Positions 8,918 to 18,524 of a stretch of DNA of 64,000 nucleotides are shown here, piece after piece; within the stretch, counting starts at the first letter, position 1, and each line of letters begins with the position of its first letter. A program made the translations under genes and the position numbers. The notes beneath the pieces were generated by a model that was given only the letters and a program-made list of their open reading frames with translations, was not told the DNA's origin and searched no databases. The DNA is from Gammaproteobacteria bacterium (GTDB taxonomy: Bacteria > Pseudomonadota > Gammaproteobacteria > SZUA-152), in contig JAADGF010000049.1 of NCBI GenBank assembly GCA_013152545.1, forward strand, positions 27,366 to 91,365, given 5' to 3'.

Positions 8918-10549
8918 CTAAGCGCTTTGTAAGTTTGTTTTTCGCACGATAGCAACTGTGATGAGTGGTAAGCATAACACCAATAGTGTGACGGTGATTA
9001 ATAACAGACCCAGCTCACTATAATCGGCTGGGGTGCTTATTGTGCCGGATACAGGGTTTTTAACTTCGCGGGTGATGGTATAAATTTGGTTCATGTATTT
9101 TGTGCCCAATTGGCTTGCCGATAAGGCTAGGTTGGTGAATGATGCGAATACAGCGAAGAATGTGGCTTTTAAATGGGCGGGTGCGGAGTTTGCAATCCAG
9201 GCTAACATTGGAATCATAGCGATTTGCCCTAGGGGGGATTCCAATGCAGTATCCATTAACGCAATAAAACGGGCGTCGACAACGCCGCCAGTTTGTGCCG
9301 CCGTCCATTCATGTAAGCCGTAAAACATGCCAACGATCGGGAGTGCCAGCACAGTGCTGGCAATGGTAAGGAATACGATGATGTCAGCAATGGATTTTTC
9401 CGCCATAAATCGCCGAAATATCAAAATACCCATTAATGTCAACGAGCTGGCAATTAAAGCGAGCACTGACAGGAATTGCTGGTCAAAGCCCAGTTCGTCA
9501 ATCATCCACCATGTGGAACCCGGTCCCGGTGTGGGGGTGGCCCGATAAATAAAAATAATAATTGCTGTACCGACGATGGTGCGACGGGTGTCTGCATCCA
9601 GTTCCTTTACCAATCGCGACATAAGAAATAAAATAATGCTCAGTGAACCAAAAAAAATAATTTCCTGGTTATAGGGGGCGTTATTAAGGCCCACTCCCAG
9701 GGTGAAAACAACAAAGATCAGGCTACCCCCTAAGATCCACCAATTGGGGCTTGGGCTTTCTTCCTGAGTATTGATCATGTTCCAAGCCGTTTTCAGAGTG
9801 TGCCCCTGATGGTGTAAACGCTTAACATCGCGCCATTTCAAATAGCCTCCCAGCCCCACGCCAATGAGCGAGATGACCGGTATCGCTAATGCCAGTTGAT
9901 AAATGTCGGTATAGATCCGGATTTTTTGTATTTCTTCCATGGCGGCAACACCACTGAACATATAAACATTGAGCAACGCCACTAAAATGCCGCCGCTGAT
10001 GATGGCAACGCGCCCCAGGGTTTGCATGGTGGTGTGCATCAGGCGCTTGGTTTTTTTGTGATACGTTTGACCTGTGTGGTCATACTTCGGTACGGCTTCA
10101 ATTGTCATGGCATCGGCAACCACATCTTGCACTACATAACCAATGGGAGCTAATAGCACGCTAATGACAAACCAGGTTTCAACGGTCATGATTTGCCGCA
10201 TGGCTTCGGTATGCGATAGTAAGCCAATCATAATGAGCAAGCTGGCAGTAATGAGCGCAGCGCCAACAAAAACCAAAACTGATTTAAAGCGCCAGATAAG
10301 ATCAACAAGGTGACCCAATGGCATTTTCAATGCCCAGGGAATACCGGCCCAAAACCCAAGGGCGGCGAGAAATTCTGCTGACAGACCCAGGTATTCTTTG
10401 ACAAAGAATGTGCCAACAATTCCGGTTAAACCTGAAATGCCAGCCGCTACATATACCATCAGTGGGGGCAGATACGATAAACGCATTTCCCGCCCTAGCT
10501 CAAGAATGTTGCGGTCTATCCATGCCGAAATGATTAAAAAAATATTCAT
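8918..10549 (-). CDS. MFS transporter, BT1 (folate-biopterin transporter)-like
   Basis: 543 residues with about 12 membrane helices. The N-terminal part has 'YLPPLMVYVAAGISGLTGIV', FFVKEYLGL and WALKMPLGHLVDLI. Helix 4/5 carries APIGYVVQDVVADAMTIEAV, a motif I associate with the BT1/folate-biopterin transporter branch of the major facilitator superfamily. Late loops include 'ALMDTALESPLGQIAMIPML' and 'NSAPAHLKATFFAVFASFTN'. The substrate cannot be inferred; eukaryotic BT1 members move folates and pterins, but bacterial homologues are uncharacterised to my knowledge. The ATG start at 10549 begins just before the first hydrophobic segment. The gene stands alone on the - strand. Confidence 0.75.
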   Translation of the reverse strand: MNIFLIISAWIDRNILELGREMRLSYLPPLMVYVAAGISGLTGIVGTFFVKEYLGLSAEFLAALGFWAGIPWALKMPLGHLVDLIWRFKSVLVFVGAALITASLLIMIGLLSHTEAMRQIMTVETWFVISVLLAPIGYVVQDVVADAMTIEAVPKYDHTGQTYHKKTKRLMHTTMQTLGRVAIISGGILVALLNVYMFSGVAAMEEIQKIRIYTDIYQLALAIPVISLIGVGLGGYLKWRDVKRLHHQGHTLKTAWNMINTQEESPSPNWWILGGSLIFVVFTLGVGLNNAPYNQEIIFFGSLSIILFLMSRLVKELDADTRRTIVGTAIIIFIYRATPTPGPGSTWWMIDELGFDQQFLSVLALIASSLTLMGILIFRRFMAEKSIADIIVFLTIASTVLALPIVGMFYGLHEWTAAQTGGVVDARFIALMDTALESPLGQIAMIPMLAWIANSAPAHLKATFFAVFASFTNLALSASQLGTKYMNQIYTITREVKNPVSGTISTPADYSELGLLLITVTLLVLCLPLITVAIVRKTNLQSA

Positions 10550-10916
10550 ATGACTGATACATTCGTTGCCGCACTCATTGTGCGTTAATGGTCTAAATGG
10601 AGTAACCCGCGATGTTACCAGAAAGATCGGGTTGGCCCAATTGGCTCTATTGCGAAATCTATTTTCAGTGGGCGTTTTGGGCGAAAATTGACCGAGCCAT
10701 GAGTGCTTGTATTGTTAGCAATGCGCTGGCTTGGCAATATGACTATAGTCCATAATAATGGTGCTGCCGTATTAATTGAGCCCCCTATATCGTTTTAGTA
10801 CAGCTAGCTCAAAGCGTTTCATTCCTTGGATGTGCATCGTGAAGGGTGCACTGTGGCGAAAGTTAAGCTATTCTAGCGACTGTGATTAATCAATATTAAT
10901 AAGTGGTGAAAAAATA
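10550..10916. other. Divergent intergenic region
   Basis: 367 bases between the MFS transporter (-) and sohB (+). No gene seen. It must hold both promoters, which I cannot define by eye. Confidence 0.35.
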
Positions 10917-11906
10917 ATGTTAGATTTTATTTTAGAATATGGTTTTTTTCTTGCGAAAACAGCCACTATTGTGATTGCCATTGTCGCTGTGATTTTAGTG
11001 ATTGTTGGTGTCACAAGCCGGAAACAGGCTCACGCCAAAGACAGTATCGAAATTACAAAATTAAATCAAAAATACGATGACATGGCGATGATGTTGAATG
11101 CCAATATTTTGCAAAAAAATGCGTTAAAAAAATTAAAAAAACAGCAAAAGCAAAAGGAAAAACAAAAAGACGCTGTTGCTGAGAAAAAGCGCATTTACGT
11201 ATTAAATTTTCACGGTGATATTCGGGCCTCAGCGGTATCGTCTTTAAGAGAGGAAATTACTGCAATACTGACGGTGGCGACGAAAGATGATGAGGTTTTT
11301 ATTCGTCTGGAAAGTGGCGGTGGCATTGTGCATGGCTACGGTTTAGCAGCATCACAACTCATGCGTATTCGGGAAAAAAATATTCCACTGACTGCGGCGG
11401 TCGATAAGGTTGCAGCCAGTGGGGGCTATATGATGGCCTGTGTTGCCAATCGTATCATTGCGGCACCCTTCGCCATTATCGGTTCTATTGGTGTGATCGC
11501 GCAAATTCCGAATTTCCATAAAGTGCTTAAAAAACACGACATCGATTTTGAGCAATTTACGGCTGGGGAATTTAAAAGAACCGTGACCATGTTTGGTGAA
11601 AACAGCCAGGAGGCCAGGTCAAAATTTAAAGAGGAAATTGAGGATACACACGTATTATTTAAGGACTTTATCGTAAAACACCGGCCGGACGTGGATATTG
11701 CCAAAGTTTCTACCGGGGAGCATTGGCCGGGCATTAGAGCATTAGAAAACAACTTGGTTGATACACTGCAAACCAGTGATGACTATTTATTGGAAAATAG
11801 CAAACACGCTGACTTATACGAAGTGAGTTATACCACTAAAAAATCCATACTGGAGAAATTGGGGTTTCAAATCCAACAAATAATGGACCGGGTGCAATTC
11901 GGGTAA
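10917..11906 (+). CDS. sohB: SohB-type inner-membrane S49 protease
   Basis: 329 residues. One N-terminal membrane helix (TATIVIAIVAVILVIVGV), a charged Lys/Gln linker, then an S49 peptidase domain. The nucleophile is Ser168 in VAASGGYMMA and the general base is Lys220 in GEFKRTVTMFGENS, the Ser-Lys dyad of SppA/SohB. Other family elements are 'VFIRLESGGGIVHGYGLAAS' and 'IIAAPFAIIGSIGVI'. In E. coli multicopy sohB suppresses loss of DegP, which points to a role in membrane-protein quality control. The length and architecture are those of SohB, not of double-domain SppA. Confidence 0.93.
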   Translation: MLDFILEYGFFLAKTATIVIAIVAVILVIVGVTSRKQAHAKDSIEITKLNQKYDDMAMMLNANILQKNALKKLKKQQKQKEKQKDAVAEKKRIYVLNFHGDIRASAVSSLREEITAILTVATKDDEVFIRLESGGGIVHGYGLAASQLMRIREKNIPLTAAVDKVAASGGYMMACVANRIIAAPFAIIGSIGVIAQIPNFHKVLKKHDIDFEQFTAGEFKRTVTMFGENSQEARSKFKEEIEDTHVLFKDFIVKHRPDVDIAKVSTGEHWPGIRALENNLVDTLQTSDDYLLENSKHADLYEVSYTTKKSILEKLGFQIQQIMDRVQFG

Positions 11907-11961
11907 TGGTGGATGTGTTATGGGTGTTTGGTGCGCCTATAGCATAAACGCTAAGCTGTGT

Positions 11962-12945
11962 TTATCGGTAGGCTAAAAGCAGTGCAAGTATTAGTACCGC
12001 GAAAATGATGCCCGCCACTAAACGTACCCAGCTTGAGTTGAGCAAACCGGTTGAAAATTCATTGTCTTTATAGATGATTTGTTTCAGTATGGCTTCTTTG
12101 CTGAGTGGGGCAGACTTTTCACGGTTATTCCATAATTGCCGCGCATGCAATTGAGCCTGAATTTTGTCCGGGTTTTGCGCTGAATTGTGGCCTGGATTTT
12201 GGGTTGAGTGGCGGATTGCTTGCAGCGCTTCTTCACGACGGTATTTTTTTAGCGGCGCGGTGGCGCTGCTCGCGGCGCTTGTTTTATTTCTTTGTGGCGC
12301 CAGCTTTGCAGTGGCGGGTGTTGTTGTCCGGTAGCTTTTTGTTGGGCGTTTTAACGGATTATTCGGGTTGACTGGTATTTGTTGTGCTTGGCGGTATGCG
12401 GCTAACTCGATCTCTGGTGTTAGCGGTGGGGTCTTCTTCTTTGGTGCGGGTTTAATCGCTGCTGTGTTGTCTTTACTTTTCCGCGCCGTTTTTACGCCAA
12501 CTGCAGGTCTGGGTGGTGGTGGGCTAGCCGTTGTATTGTTACGATGTGCGCGACGGGTGTTGTTGTTGCTGGTGTTGTTGCTTGTGGCGGCTGTAACCAC
12601 ATTGGTTTCAGTGTTGAGAATCATGGTGCGTTCTTCTTTTTCGTCAGCATCATGCTGCACTGTTGCATGGTACAGAATCTGATGTTTACCGACGCTAATG
12701 ATGTCACTGGATCGCAATGTGTGTTTTTGGATAGGTTTACCGTTTACCAGAGTACCATTTGTGCTTTTGAGGTCTTCGATAAAGGTGGTTTCAAATAATG
12801 TCACGATTTTAGCGTGGTGAGTGCTGACGGATGGGTCATCAATTTGTATATCATTGTCCGCACCACGCCCCACATTTAAGGTGCCGCGTTGTAGTTCATG
12901 CTCACCCAGCTTAAATGTGCCGTGATTAATAATTATTTTGCCCAT
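11962..12945 (-). CDS. FHA-domain protein with C-terminal membrane anchor
   Basis: About 327 residues. The N-terminal FHA domain has LNVGRGADNDIQIDDPSVST, HHAKI and 'EDLKSTNGTLVNGKPI'; the GR, SxxH and N residues that read phosphothreonine are all present. A long low-complexity linker follows, rich in Asn, Thr, Pro and Lys. One C-terminal membrane helix ends the protein (VAGIIFAVLILALLLAY). FHA domains dock onto Thr-phosphorylated partners, so a link to the damaged Ser/Thr kinase 3 kb away is possible but unproven. The frame starts at a TTG at 12954; the ATG at 12945 (MGKIIINHG) fits the family better. Convergent with sohB. Confidence 0.85.
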   Translation of the reverse strand: MGKIIINHGTFKLGEHELQRGTLNVGRGADNDIQIDDPSVSTHHAKIVTLFETTFIEDLKSTNGTLVNGKPIQKHTLRSSDIISVGKHQILYHATVQHDADEKEERTMILNTETNVVTAATSNNTSNNNTRRAHRNNTTASPPPPRPAVGVKTARKSKDNTAAIKPAPKKKTPPLTPEIELAAYRQAQQIPVNPNNPLKRPTKSYRTTTPATAKLAPQRNKTSAASSATAPLKKYRREEALQAIRHSTQNPGHNSAQNPDKIQAQLHARQLWNNREKSAPLSKEAILKQIIYKDNEFSTGLLNSSWVRLVAGIIFAVLILALLLAYR

Positions 12946-13584
12946 ATGCTTCAACGAAAAATAGTAAATTCAAGTTAGTGTGGGTTTGCAGGTAGGTGTC
13001 TTGGTCTAACGTTACTGCTTTTACGTAGCTTTTCACTTCACGCCGCTTTTCACGTAGGTATTTGCGACAAGATTGGCCTTCCAGTCGTTATATTATTCTT
13101 AACAGCATTATAAAGCTTTCCGTTACCCTATGCCATATCAGCTGCTTATATTATGCTAATTTAGATAAATCTCTGTTAGTGGGGTTAGAGTGTAATTCAT
13201 TGATAATTATTAAAAAAAATTGGAAACCAAAAGAATGTTGTTATTTTATCGAAAAATTATAGTCATAATGTATGTGTTGGTTTGATTAAAATGCAAGGTT
13301 TTGGCGTTTGTATCGCCAGGAAACTGCTAAATACTGGGCTGTTTATCACTGAAAGCTTTAATGTGAATGAAGAGTTCAATCGTTGCTGCTTTCATGGCAT
13401 CGCCTCATCAATATTGCAAGGAATAGCTTAAGCTTTCCTTAAAAGAGTGTTCAGCCATAAATTCCTAGTTGGTGAAACAGAAAAAATGGACAACAACGAT
13501 AAAAACATTCCGGTGAATGTTATTGGGCATTGCATTTTTGAATAAATAAATGGAGCATTAAAGGGCGGCAGGTTTATATTTTTT
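12946..13584. other. Divergent intergenic region, nothing recognised
   Basis: About 640 bases between the FHA gene (-) and the GIY-YIG gene (+). AT-rich, with no supported gene. A 66-codon open frame (13062-13262) has no recognisable product. Confidence 0.35.
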
Positions 13585-14058
13585 ATGTTAACAAATAACG
13601 ACAAAGGTACTTATATCCTGATCTTACAGGCTTTAAAGCGTGTTCGTTGTGAGGTGGGGCGATTAGGAGTGCTTGATAGTCCAAAGGGATTTTATATTTA
13701 TATTGGCAGTGCATTCGGCCCTGGTGGTGTGGCGGCACGGGTTAAGCGACATCTTAACAAGCGTCATCGGGTGCACTGGCATCTCGATTATTTAAGCCCA
13801 TATGTCCAGGCTCAGGAATGTTGGTATACTTTTGATGCTAAAAAAAGAGAGCACCAGTGGGCGCATCATTTTTTTAATGTGTTTGATTCGCACCTTCCCT
13901 TGCTCGGTTTTGGGTGCAGTGACTGTCATTGCCAGTCACATCTATTTTATTTAAGCGCTATGCCTGAATTCAATGTTTTTGAAAAATCTTGTCTGATGGC
14001 CATAAACGAACAGGATACTCTCTATCGAAAACAACTGATTATCGGAAACGACCGGTAA
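13585..14058 (+). CDS. GIY-YIG-like (DUF123) nuclease family protein
   Basis: 157 residues. It begins with GTYILILQALKRV, then 'GRLGVLDSPKGFYIYIGSAF' with GPGG, and VKRHLNKRHRVHWHLDYL. These are the family marks of DUF123, a short branch of the GIY-YIG fold: Y-[IV]-Y-x-GSA, an R-x-x-RH pair and the HWHxDYL element. The region near 'FGCSDCHCQSHLF' carries clustered cysteines and a His, as in relatives where a metal may bind. DUF123 proteins occur alone or fused to endonuclease III; their activity is not settled. Plausibly a structure-specific DNA nuclease or DNA-binding protein. Confidence 0.82.
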   Translation: MLTNNDKGTYILILQALKRVRCEVGRLGVLDSPKGFYIYIGSAFGPGGVAARVKRHLNKRHRVHWHLDYLSPYVQAQECWYTFDAKKREHQWAHHFFNVFDSHLPLLGFGCSDCHCQSHLFYLSAMPEFNVFEKSCLMAINEQDTLYRKQLIIGNDR

Positions 14059-14163
14059 AGTCATTTTTGTCAACACCTGCATACTGGAGTGCGTGCAACC
14101 TTGAAAGTCACTTATCTTCAGCACGTTAGTCTATCTCGCTAGGTTTCAACTGAGGTGTTAGGT

Positions 14164-14751
14164 TTAACGACGAAACCAATTATCTTGCAGTTTTTTAAAT
14201 ACTTTATTAGGGTATTTAAACTTACCCAGGCTACCGTTGTAGCGTGCCAGTGCTCTGGTTAAGTTGCCTTTTTCCCTGTCCAGGTAATGGCGCAAAATAG
14301 TGCAGCCGAAACGAAGGTTGGTCTTGACTTCGAACAGGTTGTCTTTTGCTCGCCCGATCTCTTTTAACCAAAAGGGCATCACTTGCATTAATCCTTGAGC
14401 CCCCACTGAGGAGATTGCCCAACGGTTAAAGTTACTTTCCACTTCGATCACCGCCAGTACCAACTCGGGGGCCAGTTCGGCCCGATTGGCTTCGTAGTGT
14501 ATTTTTTTTAGTAAATCGATCCGTTTGGCATCATCTTTCACGTATCGCGAGAGACGGCCGGACATGTCGGCGAGCCAGACTTCGGCATGAAATCGATCGG
14601 TGAAACTGTCGGTAGAGTGGGCGGCTTCAAGCAGTAACTTGCGCAGTTCGGGGTCAACAATGGTTTGTTTTGCGGCAAACGCCATTGGTGACCAACACCC
14701 AAGGGCAAGCATAATCACAAACATCATGTGTGGTAAGTAGCGATTGTGCAT
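14164..14751 (-). CDS. Lytic transglycosylase (SLT domain)
   Basis: 195 residues from the ATG at 14751, with a signal peptide (HMMFVIMLALGCWSPMAFA). The catalytic domain shows 'ELAPELVLAVIEVESNFN', with the catalytic Glu in the IExESNF motif, then VGAQGLMQVMPFW and the 'RFGCTILRHYLDREKGNL' and 'ALARYNGSLGKFKYP' elements of SLT goose-lysozyme-like enzymes. It cleaves peptidoglycan strands with formation of 1,6-anhydro ends, in the periplasm. An upstream start at 14793 would put 14 polar residues before the signal, so I prefer 14751. It lies downstream of proS on the same strand, separated by about 280 bases. Confidence 0.9.
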   Translation of the reverse strand: MHNRYLPHMMFVIMLALGCWSPMAFAAKQTIVDPELRKLLLEAAHSTDSFTDRFHAEVWLADMSGRLSRYVKDDAKRIDLLKKIHYEANRAELAPELVLAVIEVESNFNRWAISSVGAQGLMQVMPFWLKEIGRAKDNLFEVKTNLRFGCTILRHYLDREKGNLTRALARYNGSLGKFKYPNKVFKKLQDNWFRR

Positions 14752-15028
14752 TATTAATCCTGGATAGCGAGGGCAGAAGAGTGTCTCTAACATTAAAAAT
14801 GTGCAGTGTTGATTATTATTAAGCCTATGTAGAATTATAGGTGCATTGTAACTACATCAGGCGGATTTTTTAAATGTTTAATCATTGTTCAGACTGCCTT
14901 TGATTTATTTGTTCGAGAACAAGGAAAAAGCGTGGCGTTTAGCGATGTAAATCCGTGCGTTTAACGTTTAACACAGCGCTTTAACGTAGCCCTTTAATCG
15001 TAGCTCTTTAAACATGGGTAAATCAACG

Positions 15029-16759
15029 CTAAGCTGAGCAGTTACGGCTCATTTTTGCTTTTAGAAACGGGACAATTGCATCAATTGCCACGTCCTGATT
15101 ACCGCTGTCGACACGACCTTGATATTCTAGTTGCGTTGCATCCAAGCCTTTTTCGCTAAAAACAATACGATGGGGGATGCCGATTAACTCCATGTCAGCG
15201 AACATGACGCCGGGGCGTTCCTTGCGGTCGTCAAGCAGCACCTCAAGACCGGCTGCGGTTAGTTCGGCGTATAAGTTTTCAACTGCTTGCTGTAATCGTT
15301 GTGATTTGTGCATGTTAATTGGAACCAGTGCCACATGGAAGGGGGTTAATGCTTGATTCCAGATAATGCCGCGATCATCGTGATTTTGCTCAATTGCCGC
15401 TGCAACAATGCGGGTAACGCCAATGCCGTAGCACCCCATAACGGGTATGATCGTTTTACCATGGTCATCTAGCACAGCCGCATGAAGGGCTTGGCTGTAA
15501 ACATCCCCCAATTGAAAAATATGGCCTACCTCGATGCCGCGTTTGATTTGTAGGTGGCCATTGCCGTCAGGACTGGGATCACCTTCCACCACATTGCGAA
15601 TATCAGCGGTTTCTGGTTCTGCACAATCACGCCCCCAGTTAACGCCAGTCAGGTGTTTGCCATTCTGATTAGCGCCACAGACAAAATCGCTCAGCAAAGC
15701 AGCACTGTGATCAACAATAACCGGAATGCTAAGATTTATCGGTCCGATAGAGCCGGGTTTGCAGTCAGTGGCGGCAAGCACTTCTGCTTCGCTGGCAAAA
15801 CACAGGGGCGTTGCGACATTGCTGAGTTTTTCTGCTTTGATGGCATTTAAGTCATGGTCGCCGCGCAAAACCAGCGCCACAACGTGGTGCGGGCAAGCTT
15901 CGCTGGCTTTTACTAACAGTGTTTTAACGATCTGTTGTGGTGCACGTTTTAAAAACGTACTGACAGCTTCAATGCTATGTTGTCCAGGGGTGTCAACCGT
16001 TACCATTTCCGCATTGGCAGGTGGGCGAGGCGTTGGCGGTGCAATCGCTTCTGCAAGTTCGACATTGGCGGCGTACTGGCTCTCTGTGCTAAAGGCAATG
16101 GCATCTTCGCCGGATTGGGCCAGAACGTGAAACTCGTGTGAGGCATTGCCACCGATACTGCCTGTGTCCGCCTGTACCGGGCGATAATCCAGTTGCAGGC
16201 GATTGAATATATTACAGTAAGCTTGGTGCATGGTGTCGTAGGTCTGTTGCAGGCAAGCTGTGTCTGTATGAAACGAGTAGGCATCTTTCATGATGAACTC
16301 CCGCGCCCGCATCACGCCAAAACGAGGCCGGATTTCATCCCGAAACTTGGTTTGTATTTGATAAAAAATGACTGGCAATTGCTTGTAACTACGTACTTCA
16401 CGGCGAAACATTTCGGTAATGACTTCTTCGTGTGTTGGTCCGAAGCAAAACTCCCGTTGGTGCCGGTCTGTTAGCCGCAATAGTTCTGGGCCATATTTTT
16501 CCCAGCGACCGGATTCCTGCCATAATTCAGCTGGCTGTATGGTTGGCATTAAGACTTCCTGGGCTCCGGCATTGCTCATCTCTTCACGAACAATGGACTC
16601 AACTTTTCGTAGCACCCGCAGACCCAATGGCAACCAGGTGTACAGGCCGGCGGCCAATTTCCGTATCATACCCGCGCGCAGCATCAGTTGATGACTGATG
16701 ACTTCTGCATCAGATGGCGTTTCTTTTAACGTAGCCAATAATAGTTGTGAGGTTCGCAT
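15029..16759 (-). CDS. proS: Prolyl-tRNA synthetase
   Basis: 576 residues, the usual bacterial-type ProRS length. Class II motif regions are present: [17 protein letters not shown] and '[20 protein letters not shown]' (motif 2), and [19 protein letters not shown] (motif 3). Between them lies the YbaK-like insertion domain that clears Ala-tRNA(Pro) ('[20 protein letters not shown]'). The C-terminal anticodon-binding domain is seen in '[20 protein letters not shown]'. It charges tRNA(Pro) with proline. Downstream (-strand) is the lytic transglycosylase; upstream is a small lipoprotein gene 53 bases away. Confidence 0.97.
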   Translation of the reverse strand: MRTSQLLLATLKETPSDAEVISHQLMLRAGMIRKLAAGLYTWLPLGLRVLRKVESIVREEMSNAGAQEVLMPTIQPAELWQESGRWEKYGPELLRLTDRHQREFCFGPTHEEVITEMFRREVRSYKQLPVIFYQIQTKFRDEIRPRFGVMRAREFIMKDAYSFHTDTACLQQTYDTMHQAYCNIFNRLQLDYRPVQADTGSIGGNASHEFHVLAQSGEDAIAFSTESQYAANVELAEAIAPPTPRPPANAEMVTVDTPGQHSIEAVSTFLKRAPQQIVKTLLVKASEACPHHVVALVLRGDHDLNAIKAEKLSNVATPLCFASEAEVLAATDCKPGSIGPINLSIPVIVDHSAALLSDFVCGANQNGKHLTGVNWGRDCAEPETADIRNVVEGDPSPDGNGHLQIKRGIEVGHIFQLGDVYSQALHAAVLDDHGKTIIPVMGCYGIGVTRIVAAAIEQNHDDRGIIWNQALTPFHVALVPINMHKSQRLQQAVENLYAELTAAGLEVLLDDRKERPGVMFADMELIGIPHRIVFSEKGLDATQLEYQGRVDSGNQDVAIDAIVPFLKAKMSRNCSA

Positions 16760-16812
16760 AATTATCTTATTTTCTGTTGAGCTAAAAAGGGGCAGGGTTT
16801 TATTCCCCGACT

Positions 16813-17247
16813 TTATTTTTCGATTTTAATTGAGGATACAAAGTAAATTTCTTTAAACTGTTTCTTTAACGCAGCACTTTTATAGTTTTTTGTAACGTAT
16901 GCTCCCTGCCAGCTAACAATATCGTTGCGTTGAACATTGATAATACTGGAGGCGATCCAGAATTTTTTTCCATTATGCTCCAGTTGCATATAAGTGTATC
17001 CACCTGCCCGGCGGGCGTCTAATACTGTGCCGCGGGTTGGTGGTCCTTGCACTTGTGCTGTTGGCGGTGGTTGCTTGGTGGATTCGCCGGAAAAATCGGA
17101 GCAACCGAGCGTCAGTAAAACCAGGCACAGCCCGCCGGTGTGCTTGCTTAAGTGAATCAATAAGCGAGTGCAATAGAAAAAACCCGAAACAACGGAGTTA
17201 TTGTGGTCAAAGCCGATAGGTTTATTCAAGCTTCTGTTTGTGTCCAT
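16813..17247 (-). CDS. Small lipoprotein with an NrfJ-like OB-fold domain
   Basis: 144 residues. A GGAGA site lies 7 bases before the ATG at 17247. The N-terminal ~35 residues are unusually long before the hydrophobic lipobox segment ([10 protein letters not shown]), so an internal start is possible. After the Cys comes a Pro/Thr linker and a domain with '[20 protein letters not shown]' and [17 protein letters not shown], resembling the GxVLxxxxxxGYTY pattern of NrfJ-related proteins. Its function is unknown. It stands 53 bases upstream of proS and could be cotranscribed. Confidence 0.65.
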   Translation of the reverse strand: MDTNRSLNKPIGFDHNNSVVSGFFYCTRLLIHLSKHTGGLCLVLLTLGCSDFSGESTKQPPPTAQVQGPPTRGTVLDARRAGGYTYMQLEHNGKKFWIASSIINVQRNDIVSWQGAYVTKNYKSAALKKQFKEIYFVSSIKIEK

Positions 17248-17586
17248 TTAAATTCTCCAAATATCACGCAGGACCAGCCCTCGCTGCGATAACGGATAGA
17301 AATGCTTGATACGCGTTTTTTTGCGAAAAAATTAACCTCACACACCGGTTTCGCGTTTCTTTTTATGACGATTTTCGAGCGTATTTTTCGTCATATACCG
17401 GTGCTGTTTAGGTGTATTAAGTGCGTTTTCTCGTTGTTTCATGGTAACGTTAACATGAGTAACACACAAAATTAGCGCGTAAAATTGAGCCAAAATTTGT
17501 TAATCCTTAAACAACTCGAAAGCAATCTGAGTAGTTACTATACATTTAAAACGTTAGGTTGAGGTCGTTACAATTAATGAATGAAT
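17248..17586. other. Intergenic stretch, nothing recognised
   Basis: About 340 bases between nadC's end and the lipoprotein gene, both on the - strand. No gene or clear terminator; the promoter of the lipoprotein-proS pair should lie here. Confidence 0.35.
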
Positions 17587-18441
17587 CTAATGAATGAATC
17601 GCATTGATAAATCCACTGCATGCACGTTTTTTGTGAGTAAACCCACGGAAATATAGTCTATACCAGTGAGCGCAACTGAGTGTATGTTGTCCAGATTGAT
17701 TCCTCCTGATGCTTCCAGTTTTGCGCGCCCTTGGTTGATTTTAACGGCTTTTTTCAGGTCGGTAATGCTCATATTGTCCAATAATACTCGTTTAACACCA
17801 GCATCCAGAGCTTGCTGGAGTTGCATAAGTGATTCTACCTCCATTTCTATCAGCATAGTATTATTATTTGATTTTGCCTTTTGCATTATTGCCGAAACGG
17901 CTGCGGCAATAGAGCCAGTGGCCTGAATATGGTTTTCTTTAATCAATACCCCGTCGTATAGCCCTAGCCGGTGATTATAACACCCACCGCATTTCACTGC
18001 ATATTTTTGCGCGATGCGCAGGCCGGGTATCGTTTTGCGGGTATCAAGCACTTTTGCGCCGGTACCTTGCACTGCCTGAGCATAACGTTTTGAAAGTGAG
18101 GCTGTACCGGATAAGGTTTGTAAAAAATTAAGCGCAGTGCGTTCACCAGTTAAGAGATGACGTGATGAGCCTTGTAATTCGCACAGCACTTGGTTTTTGA
18201 GTACCTGGCTACCATCGCTGACCTGCCAGTTTATCTGTATATCGCCATCCAATTGCCTGAAGACTTCGTTACACCAGTCTTTACCGCATAAGGTGGCTGG
18301 TTCGCGGCTGATAATTTGCGCCGTTGACATTGCGCCTGCGGGGATCAGTGCGGCTGTAATATCGCCATCGCCAATATCCTCTTGGAGTGCTATATCGACG
18401 GTGTCGGTAATGTATTGAGTCAGGGTATTATGTGTTTTCAT
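17587..18441 (-). CDS. nadC: Nicotinate-nucleotide pyrophosphorylase (quinolinate phosphoribosyltransferase)
   Basis: 284 residues from the ATG at 18441. Family marks are 'ALQEDIGDGDITAALIP' near the N-terminus, LTGERTALNFLQTLSGTA, DTRKTIPGLRIAQKYAVKCG, GGCYNHRLGLYDGVLIKENH and the C-terminal 'LEASGGINLDNIHSVALTGI' with SVGLLT. These include the Arg, Lys and His residues that bind quinolinate and PRPP. It converts quinolinate and PRPP to nicotinate mononucleotide with loss of CO2, in de novo NAD synthesis. The frame is open to a TTG at 18471, but the ATG start agrees with the usual length. Confidence 0.96.
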   Translation of the reverse strand: MKTHNTLTQYITDTVDIALQEDIGDGDITAALIPAGAMSTAQIISREPATLCGKDWCNEVFRQLDGDIQINWQVSDGSQVLKNQVLCELQGSSRHLLTGERTALNFLQTLSGTASLSKRYAQAVQGTGAKVLDTRKTIPGLRIAQKYAVKCGGCYNHRLGLYDGVLIKENHIQATGSIAAAVSAIMQKAKSNNNTMLIEMEVESLMQLQQALDAGVKRVLLDNMSITDLKKAVKINQGRAKLEASGGINLDNIHSVALTGIDYISVGLLTKNVHAVDLSMRFIH

Positions 18442-18496
18442 CTTTGTGTTTGGTTTTACAACGGTTCTCAAAGTAAGGGCTGTTGAGTTTACTGTT

Positions 18497-18514
18497 AGGA
18501 ACGTGCACGTTCCT
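18497..18514. repeat. 18-bp perfect palindrome, copy 2
   Basis: AGGAACGTGCACGTTCCT, identical to 6202-6219. It lies 10 bases after the stop of the methyltransferase gene (- strand) and about 55 bases before the nadC start. Confidence 0.6.
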
Positions 18515-18524
18515 TGGTTCGATT

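Noticed and set aside
11962..11990. Possible terminator between sohB and the FHA gene
   Set aside because: Only a weak ATAAAC/GTTTAT pairing near 11942-11962 and no T-run; not enough to list.
12105..12682. Long open frames on the + strand opposite the FHA gene
   Set aside because: They are antisense shadows of the low-complexity Asn/Thr/Pro/Lys linker of the FHA protein, with unlikely composition (Cys/Leu/Val runs).
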